The translations under genes and the position numbers were made by a program. A DNA stretch of 9,229 bases from assembly GCA_902773155.1 (NCBI GenBank), contig CACYDK010000184.1:1-9229 (forward strand). The letters run 5' to 3'. Numbering within the stretch: position 1 is the first letter of the stretch; each line of letters opens with the position of its first letter. This DNA comes from an uncultured Ruminococcus sp. (GTDB lineage: Bacteria; Bacillota; Clostridia; Oscillospirales; Acutalibacteraceae). The notes under the pieces are model-generated. The model had not been told where the DNA came from, made no database searches, and saw only the letters and a list, made by a program, of their open reading frames with translations. Positions 1-5,443 of this stretch are shown one piece after another.

Positions 1-2327
1 TAGTTTGCTACGCAACCTCTATAGTCGGTGTTGCCTGTTGTATAGTTGGAGTAATAGTACTTACCGCCAACCTTTACAAAGAAGCGGGCAATAACTGAAT
101 CTGTATCATTATCAAGATTGTTTATCGCGCATGTTACATATTTGTATGTCGAAGTCTTATCGGGATCACCGTACGTTATATTATCGCATACATTATTAAA
201 TGTACCCTTAGCGGAGATAGTCTTCTCTCCATTGCCCCAGTTAGCAACCAACTTGTCAAACTTTCCTGCATAATCTGCAGTTACCTTGTTTGAACCGGCC
301 TTAGCTACAACAAAACCGTAGTCCTCTGCGCCTGCGATGATGTCGGAGTTGATTACAGCAACAAATCTGATGTTGTAGTCGCCTTCCTGACCTGACTCGG
401 AAGTGTTCTTATAATCGTCTCCGAGCAGTTCCTTCTTCTGAGCGCCGAGAAGCTTAAGATTTGCATAGAGGTTATCGTCGATACCAAAGTGGCTTCCGTC
501 ATCTTCCTTAGCCATAGCGTCATCATAGCTAACTACATGATAATAATTATCGTTGCCCTTTGTTGTGAAGCCGCCGTCTACGTGAGGAGTAGCATTGTTG
601 GAGAATGCACCGCCTGTGATGATATTCTCAACTCTATCGTAATTACCGGTCTCTGTCGGATCATCCTGTTTTACATAGCTTGCTACAGCGTCGTGGCCTT
701 CGCCGCCAACGAACGTACCATCCTGAATGTTTACATCAGGTGCACCGCCGGGATAACCGCAGTTATCAACTACGATAGCGTCGCCTGTAGCATAGCATCC
801 GTTGCCGTAATATGTATAAGTTCTATCGCCGGTTCCGGTATATGTACCGCCGTTGATAGTAACGTCGCCGGACTTAACATAGATAGCAGTCTTACCTTCT
901 ACGGTACAATCTGTAAAGGTAGCGTCAGCGTCGCCGGGAAGATAAACAGCAGTTGCTCCTGTCGACTTAAGTGTACTATTCTCTACTGTGATAGTACCGT
1001 TCTTTGTTTTAGAACCGTTTGTCGCTAAAGCAAAATCAGCACCGTCTACTATAATACTGGAATCCTTAATTGTAACGTTCTGGTTCTCGGATAATACAGA
1101 TACGCCTGCAACAGCTGAGGTAATTGTTACGTTATCAATTACGATATCGTTATATTTACCCTGTGCCTGAACAGCTGCGAATTCTGAAGAAGCGTTAGTG
1201 TAAACGAGTGTACCGTTCTTTAATGTGAACTTATTAGGAGAAGCAGCAGTGCCGTTGCGGCCTAATAATACTGCGTAACCTCTAGTGGAGGAAGAAGTAT
1301 AGGTATGACCGTTGAGATCAATAGTTATGTCTTTGCAGGATGTACCGCTCGGAGTGATATAAGAAGTAGTTGTGATATCTTTTTGGAGTACATATGTACC
1401 ATTGTTGTAAGCAGATGGAGAAGATTTCAGATATGAAACTTTACCCTGAGCATTAGTGTAAATCCATAATACATCTGTCATGTCAACATACGCGCTTACG
1501 TCACCTGCGAAAGTACCGCCTGTGATTGTAACAGAATCAGAACCTGCAGCGGGAACTACGTCGCCGTTGATTGTACCGCCGGAAATTGTGATAGCGTTAG
1601 AAGCAGCAGCCTGAGTTACGTCACCGTTGATTGTACCGCCGGTAATTGTAGCTGTGCTGGCATCACTGTGGGAACCCCAGCTTGAATCGAAATAGAAGCC
1701 GGTGCCGGTAACTGTTACGTCACCGTTGATCGTGCCGCCCTTAATCTCTACAGGAGCTTCACCGTAGATGTCACCGTTAAATGTACCGCTCTTGATTGTA
1801 GCGCCTTTACCTTCAACATAAAGAGCCTTACCGTCGCTTGTAAATTTACCGCTTTCGATTACGATTTCACGACCTGTGTTACCGGAAATACATGCGCAAC
1901 CTGCATAATCAGGTCTTACAGTTGTAATAATCTCACCCTTCTTAGGGCTGGATGTATCTTTAACTGTAAATGTAGCATAACCGGGCAACGTTGAGCTAAG
2001 GTTGATACCCGATGTCTGATTGCTTGTAATTTTGTGACCGTTAAGATCGAAAGTGATACTATTCTTGCTGGAAACAAAAATAAACCCTGAGTTACCGTCG
2101 AACTCCATATCTGCGATAAGCTTAATAGTACCGTTATCGCCGGCAGCAGCCATAGCGTCGTTAATGTCAACGAACTGATTGCCTACATCGCCTGTAGCTC
2201 CGTCGCCTAACGCAACAACTTCAAAGTTTTCGCCTGCCGCGTTAGCCGAAACAGCACCGACAACCATCATGGAAACGACCATCATTACCGCCAGAACGAT
2301 TGACAGGACTTTTTTAGTCATTTGCAT
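1..2327 (-). CDS. Large secreted beta-helix repeat protein, 3' end outside window
   Basis: The frame is open without interruption from 2327 to the window edge, giving 775 codons with the C-terminus missing. Residues 1-31 are a signal peptide (MQMTKK, hydrophobic core, cleavage near ANA-A). The mature part has no catalytic signature that I recognise. It is rich in G, T, N, D and short beta-strand repeats, as in right-handed parallel beta-helices. Two modules each open with a DLNGH motif (residues 94-98 and 337-341), and GGTINGDV-like turns recur at residues 181-187, 197-204, 230-237, 250-257 and 270-277. From about residue 616 a different domain begins (IRFVAVINSD near 653, RFFVKVGGKYYYS near the edge); similar domains occur in other secreted Clostridia proteins, from memory. 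The start at 2327 is preferred because the upstream ATG at 2340 runs into a stop after eight codons; AGAAAGG at 2341-2347 is the RBS, at a rather long spacing. Likely role is a surface or extracellular adhesin-like protein; this is inference. Confidence 0.85.
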   Translation of the reverse strand, partial: MQMTKKVLSIVLAVMMVVSMMVVGAVSANAAGENFEVVALGDGATGDVGNQFVDINDAMAAAGDNGTIKLIADMEFDGNSGFIFVSSKNSITFDLNGHKITSNQTSGINLSSTLPGYATFTVKDTSSPKKGEIITTVRPDYAGCACISGNTGREIVIESGKFTSDGKALYVEGKGATIKSGTFNGDIYGEAPVEIKGGTINGDVTVTGTGFYFDSSWGSHSDASTATITGGTINGDVTQAAASNAITISGGTINGDVVPAAGSDSVTITGGTFAGDVSAYVDMTDVLWIYTNAQGKVSYLKSSPSAYNNGTYVLQKDITTTSYITPSGTSCKDITIDLNGHTYTSSSTRGYAVLLGRNGTAASPNKFTLKNGTLVYTNASSEFAAVQAQGKYNDIVIDNVTITSAVAGVSVLSENQNVTIKDSSIIVDGADFALATNGSKTKNGTITVENSTLKSTGATAVYLPGDADATFTDCTVEGKTAIYVKSGDVTINGGTYTGTGDRTYTYYGNGCYATGDAIVVDNCGYPGGAPDVNIQDGTFVGGEGHDAVASYVKQDDPTETGNYDRVENIITGGAFSNNATPHVDGGFTTKGNDNYYHVVSYDDAMAKEDDGSHFGIDDNLYANLKLLGAQKKELLGDDYKNTSESGQEGDYNIRFVAVINSDIIAGAEDYGFVVAKAGSNKVTADYAGKFDKLVANWGNGEKTISAKGTFNNVCDNITYGDPDKTSTYKYVTCAINNLDNDTDSVIARFFVKVGGKYYYSNYTTGNTDYRGCVAN
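1501..1680 (-). repeat. Three tandem 60-bp units encoding 20-residue beta-helix coils
   Basis: Inside the secreted protein gene, the GGT(I/F)xGDV turn recurs at exactly 60-nt spacing, with the Asp codons at 1622, 1562 and 1502. The conserved core of each unit is about 25-30 nt; the other half varies. A fourth partial copy of the core lies at about 1717-1740. The constant 20-residue period fits one beta-helix rung per repeat. Confidence 0.75.
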
Positions 2328-2556
2328 TGGATAAATTCATCCTTTCTAAAATTTTTTATTTTTTGTTTTTTTGTGAAAAAAATTCAGTACTGCAACATCT
2401 GACCCCACATTTTATATATAATGTATGCTGCCGCGAAGATCGCGACGTACCGCAACAGCGGGGTAACCCCGCAAATCAACTAATTTTCGGACGTATATTG
2501 TTCACATTATTCGTCATTTTAATGATGAACAATAATTTTTCCGATTAGTTGAAAAT
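2328..2556 (-). other. Gene-free leader region of the secreted-protein gene with several hairpins
   Basis: No convincing coding sequence is present. If transcription of the minus-strand gene starts near 2550, the leader is about 220 nt. It would contain a 73-nt nested inverted repeat (2478-2550), a GC-rich hairpin GCGGGG-TAA-CCCCGC (2458-2472), a hairpin CGCGA-AGA-TCGCG (2432-2444), a TATATATA tract (about 2413-2420) and a T/A-rich run before the RBS. None of the hairpins is followed by a U-tract on either strand, so they do not look like terminators. A second minus-strand promoter inside the TATATATA tract is possible, but I see no good -35 box for it. Confidence 0.5.
2478..2550. repeat. Nested imperfect 73-nt inverted repeat
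   Basis: The outer arms are AACTAAT (2478-2484) and ATTAGTT (2544-2550), followed inwards by CGG (2488-2490) with CCG (2541-2543), then ATTGTTCA (2497-2504) with TGAACAAT (2526-2533). The whole can fold as one long hairpin. The TGTTC/GAACA half-sites match those in the perfect palindrome at 2584-2599, so it could also be a second protein-binding site. Confidence 0.55.
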
Positions 2557-2586
2557 ATTGTAACATATTAATAATATTTTTTTGAA
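2557..2586 (-). promoter_or_regulatory. Candidate promoter of the secreted-protein gene
   Basis: Read on the minus strand, TTCAAA (2581-2586) and TACAAT (2557-2562) are separated by 18 bp, an acceptable -35/-10 pair for a housekeeping sigma factor. The -35 box overlaps the left end of the palindrome at 2584-2599. This is prediction by consensus only. Confidence 0.45.
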
Positions 2587-2599
2587 CACATATGTGTTC
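2584..2599. promoter_or_regulatory. Perfect 16-bp palindrome, candidate XRE operator
   Basis: GAACACATATGTGTTC is exactly self-complementary. It lies between two divergent promoter candidates and overlaps or touches both -35 boxes. Small XRE-family dimers normally bind such dyads next to their own promoter, so autoregulation and control of the divergent secreted-protein gene is a reasonable inference. Confidence 0.6.
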
Positions 2600-2626
2600 G
2601 TGATAGTGCGAAAAATTATCTATAAT
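2597..2626 (+). promoter_or_regulatory. Candidate promoter of the XRE regulator gene
   Basis: A consensus -10 box TATAAT stands at 2621-2626. The -35 position holds only a poor match (TTCGTG at 2597-2602, 18-bp spacer) and overlaps the palindrome, which fits a promoter governed by a bound regulator. The leader to the start codon would be about 28 nt. Confidence 0.55.
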
Positions 2627-2660
2627 AATATCACTTCCTACAGAAAGGAATGAATTATAC

Positions 2661-2894
2661 ATGGATAATAACACTATAGGCAATGTGATCCTCCGCGAAA
2701 GACAGGCAAAGAAACTTTCGCAAGAGATCGTAAGCAGCTTTGCCGACATTGGCCGAACGCACTTAAGTGCGATCGAGCGCGGGGAGAGAATCCCCACGCT
2801 GAAAACCTTCATCAAACTTGCCGACGCGCTCGAGCTGGCTCCGAGCGTGCTAATGGCAAAAATTGAAGAAGAAATGGCCAAGAACGAATCCTAA
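2661..2894 (+). CDS. Small XRE-family helix-turn-helix transcriptional regulator
   Basis: The protein has 77 residues and is almost entirely one HTH_3/Cro-C1 domain. The pattern I-x4-L-R-E-R-Q-x3-L-S-Q-E opens it, the recognition helix is around GRTHLSAIERGERIP (residues 31-45), and TLKTFIKLADALEL closes it. There is no sensor or peptidase domain, so it probably acts as a simple DNA-binding dimer. The SxIERGxRxP pattern resembles stand-alone regulators and restriction-modification controller proteins, but no methylase or nuclease is nearby. AGAAAGG at 2642-2648 is the RBS, about 12 nt from the start; the ATG at 2650 is in another frame and quickly stops. The gene lies divergently from the large secreted-protein gene with a palindrome between them, and ends at a strong terminator, so it is a single-gene unit. 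The family call is firm; the target is inferred. Confidence 0.9.
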   Translation: MDNNTIGNVILRERQAKKLSQEIVSSFADIGRTHLSAIERGERIPTLKTFIKLADALELAPSVLMAKIEEEMAKNES

Positions 2895-2896
2895 GT

Positions 2897-2942
2897 AAAA
2901 AGGACAGACGGGTAGCTAAAAAGCTATCCGTCTGTCCTTTTT
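2897..2942 (+). terminator. Strong intrinsic terminator after the XRE gene
   Basis: A 21-bp stem (2897-2917 with 2922-2942, one G-U pair) closes on an AAAA loop (2918-2921) and ends in TTTTT. The left arm begins with AAAAA, so the hairpin could also stop transcription arriving from the minus strand. It starts three bases after the XRE stop codon. Confidence 0.9.
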
Positions 2943-2955
2943 GCAATTCGCAATT

Positions 2956-3186
2956 TGTACCCCTTTTTAAAGGGGTGCGAATTGTTGCGAGCGTAGTGAG
3001 CCAATTCGCGGGGATCGTGTAGCGGAGCGGTCTCACAGATGAACTTCATCTTAAGGAGGAGTAATCCCCCAAAATCGAGCCCCTTGGGCTAACGATTTTG
3101 ACCCTCTTAGCGAGGGCGGCACCCCTTTTGTCAGCCATTTGCTGACATTTCCCCCAGCGGGGGAATTTCCTTTAAAAAGGGGTACA
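2956..3186. mobile_element. MITE-like multi-hairpin repeat with perfect 18-bp terminal inverted repeats
   Basis: TGTACCCCTTTTTAAAGG at 2956-2973 is the exact reverse complement of 3169-3186, bounding 231 bp with no coding capacity. Inside are consecutive hairpins: GCGAATTG/CAATTCGC (2977-3009), AGATGAA-C-TTCATCT (3037-3051), a two-part stem AAAATCG-AGCCC/GGGCT-CGATTTT (3071-3099), CCCTC/GAGGG (3102-3116), TGTCAGC/GCTGACA (3129-3147) and TTCCCCC/GGGGGAA (3149-3165). TA dinucleotides next to the CCCC/GGGG ends would fit a TA target duplication as in Tc1/mariner (IS630) elements, but this is only suggestive. It lies between the XRE terminator and the degV stop codon and may end degV transcripts. 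Whether it is dispersed in the genome cannot be seen from one copy. Confidence 0.6.
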
Positions 3187-3213
3187 GATAAAAATCAAAA
3201 AAGGTACAATTTA

Positions 3214-4056
3214 TTATTTTCTGATGAAGAGCACTCCCAGGGTGTTGGGGCCGCAGTGGGAGGTCACGGTGCAGCCGGCTGTGGTCTCTATGATCTCGTC
3301 AAACCCGAAATATGACTTGACCTTTTCGGAAACGAGCTTGACCGTCTCGGGGTTGCAGGCGGTATGGGTGATAAAGATTCTGTGGGTATCGATATCGGTA
3401 CGATCCTTGAGCTTGTCGTCGACATAGCTCAGGATAACCCTGTCGATATTTCCGCGGTACTTTTTGGTGGGCTTCATTTTGCCGTCGATAACCTCGATGC
3501 AGGGCTTGAGCTTGAGAAGATTTGCGCCGAACGCCGCTAGCGCCGAGCAACGGCCGCCCTTGTACAGATAGTCGATGCTGTCAACGACGAAGCTCGCTTC
3601 GACCTTGTCAACCATATTGTCGCAGGCGCGCTTTATCTCGTCGGCGGAGGCACCGCGCTGAGCCATTTCGGCTCCGTAAAGCACCACGAGCCCCTGGCCT
3701 GTGGAAAGGTTCCTTGAATCGACCACGCTGACGCCGCCTATCTCCTCGGCCGCCATCTGAGCGTTTTGGCACGCGCTCGAAAAATCGCCGCTGATACAAT
3801 AGTGCACTACCTCAAAGCCCTCGTCGCGCCATTTTCTGAACATGTCGAGGTAGTCGCCGATATTCGGCGCAGAGGTAGTGGGGAGCTTGCCGGTCTCCCT
3901 GACATATGAATAGATATCCTCCGGGCTCACCTCTACCCCGTCGCGTCGGGTTTCGGCTCCGAGAGAAACATAAAGCGGCAGAACATATATATCGTACTTT
4001 TCAATTATTTCCTGCGAAAGGTCGCAGGTACTGTCGGAAGTGATCTTTACCCTCAT
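3214..4056 (-). CDS. DegV family fatty-acid-binding protein
   Basis: The 280-residue length is normal for DegV/FakB proteins, which bind a single fatty acid and, with FakA, present it for phosphorylation in the cytoplasm. Visible family marks: ITSDSTCDL at the N-terminus (residues 5-13), TTSAPN (60-65) where FakB has its TSQPS-like motif, SGDFSSA (89-95), DSRNLSTGQG (113-122), YLYKGGR (163-169), KPCIEVIDGKMKP (184-196), R201 and H267 in HCGPNTLG, the usual C-terminal His-x-Gly-Pro site. There is no signal peptide. The start is set by AAGGAGG (4062-4068) five bases upstream. No fakA-like kinase is in the window, so the partner must be elsewhere, and lipid handling is known for the family, not shown for this member. 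It is monocistronic, with its own extended -10 promoter, divergent from the acyltransferase gene. Confidence 0.93.
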   Translation of the reverse strand: MRVKITSDSTCDLSQEIIEKYDIYVLPLYVSLGAETRRDGVEVSPEDIYSYVRETGKLPTTSAPNIGDYLDMFRKWRDEGFEVVHYCISGDFSSACQNAQMAAEEIGGVSVVDSRNLSTGQGLVVLYGAEMAQRGASADEIKRACDNMVDKVEASFVVDSIDYLYKGGRCSALAAFGANLLKLKPCIEVIDGKMKPTKKYRGNIDRVILSYVDDKLKDRTDIDTHRIFITHTACNPETVKLVSEKVKSYFGFDEIIETTAGCTVTSHCGPNTLGVLFIRK

Positions 4057-4091
4057 TTTGGCCTCCTTAACAATGCCGTTTTTTCGGATTA

Positions 4092-4120
4092 ATTATAACA
4101 TCATACTAAACAAATAGCAA
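4092..4120 (-). promoter_or_regulatory. Promoter of the degV-family gene
   Basis: On the minus strand TTGCTA (4115-4120) and TATAAT (4092-4097) are separated by exactly 17 bp, and TG stands one base before the -10 box (extended -10). The leader to the ATG at 4056 would be about 30 nt. Confidence 0.75.
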
Positions 4121-4202
4121 CTAAATTTTAATATTTTATGTTATTTTTTTGTGTTGTTTTAACAAAACACCTTAAAAGCCGCCTTTTTGTAACACATAGC
4201 AA

Positions 4203-4230
4203 TTGAAAAAGCGTCAACATATGGTATAAT
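4203..4230 (+). promoter_or_regulatory. Upstream promoter of the acyltransferase gene
   Basis: TTGAAA (4203-4208) and TATAAT (4225-4230) are separated by 16 bp. The box is followed by TTTTTGAGA. The promoter faces away from the degV promoter, leaving about 80 bp of A/T-rich DNA between the two -35 boxes. Confidence 0.65.
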
Positions 4231-4269
4231 TTTTTGAGAATATTGTCACAAAAAAGCCTTGACTAAGGT

Positions 4270-4275
4270 TATAAT
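4270..4275 (+). promoter_or_regulatory. Second -10-like box before the acyltransferase gene
   Basis: TATAAT at 4270-4275 lies in a near copy (4270-4283) of the upstream -10 region (4225-4239). The only -35-like hexamer, TTGTCA at 4243-4248, leaves a 21-bp gap, which is too long, so activity is doubtful. Confidence 0.3.
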
Positions 4276-4304
4276 TTTTGAGACCAACAAACTAAGGAGG
4301 CACT

Positions 4305-5363
4305 ATGAAAAACAAAATCGCTGACAATAAAATCCAATGTCTGCCGGCGCTTGGGTTTTATATGACCTGTGTATTTGTAATCTATCACGTTATGATTCCG
4401 CTACAGTCCCTTTCTGATCTGGATCTGGCGATTTACAAGTGGACTAATACGCTGAACGAACAGCTCGCGACTATCGCGCTGAGTTACTTCTTTGCGATAA
4501 CCGGCTTTCTTCTGTTCAGAAATCTTTCGAAAAGCACGATACTCAGAAAGATAAAGTCACGCGTTATGACCCTGCTGGTTCCGTATCTTTTCTGGGAGTT
4601 TTTGGTGCTCGGGATCTATTACCTGACAGGCCGTTTCAGGTCTATGGATATCTTTACTTTCTACTTAAAATCAATGTTTCTGTTCGGCGGTTTTCCGCCC
4701 AATATCCCTCTGTGGTATATTTACACGGTTTTCGCTTTGACTCTTCTGACTCCGATCCTACTGCTATTACTGAAAAACAAGGTAGTCGGGTTCATTACGG
4801 TTATGGTCTCGTTTTTTGCGGTTCAGTTCGTAACCACTAACGAGGCGTGCTCGGCCTTTGCAAGCTACGGGATCGTTCCGGTAGCGATAAAATATATTCC
4901 TTCTTTCCTTTTGGGAGCATACTTCGGGTTGCATTTCCCCAAGCCGGACGATCTGGAGTCGCTAAAGGTCATCGCGTTTGTTCTTGTGTTCGGTGTACTG
5001 CTTTCGTCTAAGGACTTGGTAGATCTCAGGACGTCGCTTATTTTGGCCTCGATACCGATGTTGCTGATACGCTTCTTCCCTGCCAGGCTTTGTAAGGAGA
5101 GAAAGATTTACAACGTTTCGTTCATCCTATACGCTATCCACTATCCTATCTACCAATACATTTTGGATTTAATAAAAAGCTTGCAGCCGACGGGATTTTC
5201 CGTAAGCGCTGTGAACATTATATTCCGCGCGGTTTTTCTTCCGGCGATGATCGGGTTATCGTATCTGCTTTATAAGCTGCTGTCAAGATTCACCCCGAAG
5301 CTTTTGAAGCTGATTACCGGCAGCCGAGCCGTTCGGCAGAATTCCGCTTTGGCTACTAAATAA
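4305..5363 (+). CDS. Acyltransferase-3 family membrane protein
   Basis: The 352 residues form about ten membrane helices, the usual size for the Acyl_transf_3 family, which moves acyl groups (often acetyl) onto cell-surface sugars or lipids. Family landmarks in order: VIYH with H28 in the first helix, YFFAITGFLLFRN (61-73), RVMTLLVPYLFWEF (86-99), NIPLWYIYT (133-141), YIPSFLLGAYFG (197-208) and VSFILYAIHYPIYQYI (271-286, H279). The Arg normally found 11 residues before the first-helix His is absent: the stretch reads CLPALGFYM and has no Arg at all before residue 72. Substrate cannot be told. AAGGAGG at 4294-4300 sets the start. The gene is followed after 80 bp by a secreted protein on the same strand with no clear terminator between, so partial co-transcription is possible and the acyltransferase might act on an envelope component connected with it; that link is speculative. 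Confidence 0.88.
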   Translation: MKNKIADNKIQCLPALGFYMTCVFVIYHVMIPLQSLSDLDLAIYKWTNTLNEQLATIALSYFFAITGFLLFRNLSKSTILRKIKSRVMTLLVPYLFWEFLVLGIYYLTGRFRSMDIFTFYLKSMFLFGGFPPNIPLWYIYTVFALTLLTPILLLLLKNKVVGFITVMVSFFAVQFVTTNEACSAFASYGIVPVAIKYIPSFLLGAYFGLHFPKPDDLESLKVIAFVLVFGVLLSSKDLVDLRTSLILASIPMLLIRFFPARLCKERKIYNVSFILYAIHYPIYQYILDLIKSLQPTGFSVSAVNIIFRAVFLPAMIGLSYLLYKLLSRFTPKLLKLITGSRAVRQNSALATK

Positions 5364-5390
5364 AATTTACTGAAAAAAGCTATCCGCGTT

Positions 5391-5419
5391 TTAGGCACGA
5401 AAAACGTGACCTTTATAAT
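5391..5419 (+). promoter_or_regulatory. Candidate promoter of the PTEA-linker secreted protein gene
   Basis: TATAAT at 5414-5419 is a full consensus -10 box 25 bp before the start codon. The -35 position 17 bp upstream holds TTAGGC, a weak match. A small hairpin or dyad CACG-AAAAA-CGTG (5396-5408) fills the spacer and could bind a regulator. Confidence 0.45.
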
Positions 5420-5443
5420 AGAAACACTAATCTAGGAGAAATT

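Noticed and set aside
489..1170. Plus-strand frames opposite the beta-helix gene
   Set aside because: They are mirror frames of a repetitive Gly/Thr/Asn-rich coding sequence. The minus-strand frame is open over 775 codons with a signal peptide and RBS.
1501..1680. CRISPR-like regular repeat spacing
   Set aside because: The repeats are in frame within a coding sequence, imperfect, and the units between are not spacer-like but encode beta-strands.
2458..2472. GC-rich hairpin as terminator
   Set aside because: No run of T follows it on either strand.
2327..2548. 73-codon plus-strand frame beginning inside the start of the secreted-protein gene
   Set aside because: No ribosome binding site precedes it, the composition is not protein-like, and it runs through the leader hairpins.
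3010..3060. Possible tRNA-like or other structured RNA gene in the hairpin-rich spacer
   Set aside because: No acceptor stem, anticodon arm or T-loop pattern can be built. The stems are better explained as parts of the inverted-repeat element.
4258..4275. TTGACT followed by TATAAT before the acyltransferase gene
   Set aside because: The two hexamers are only 6 bp apart, so they cannot act together as a -35/-10 pair.
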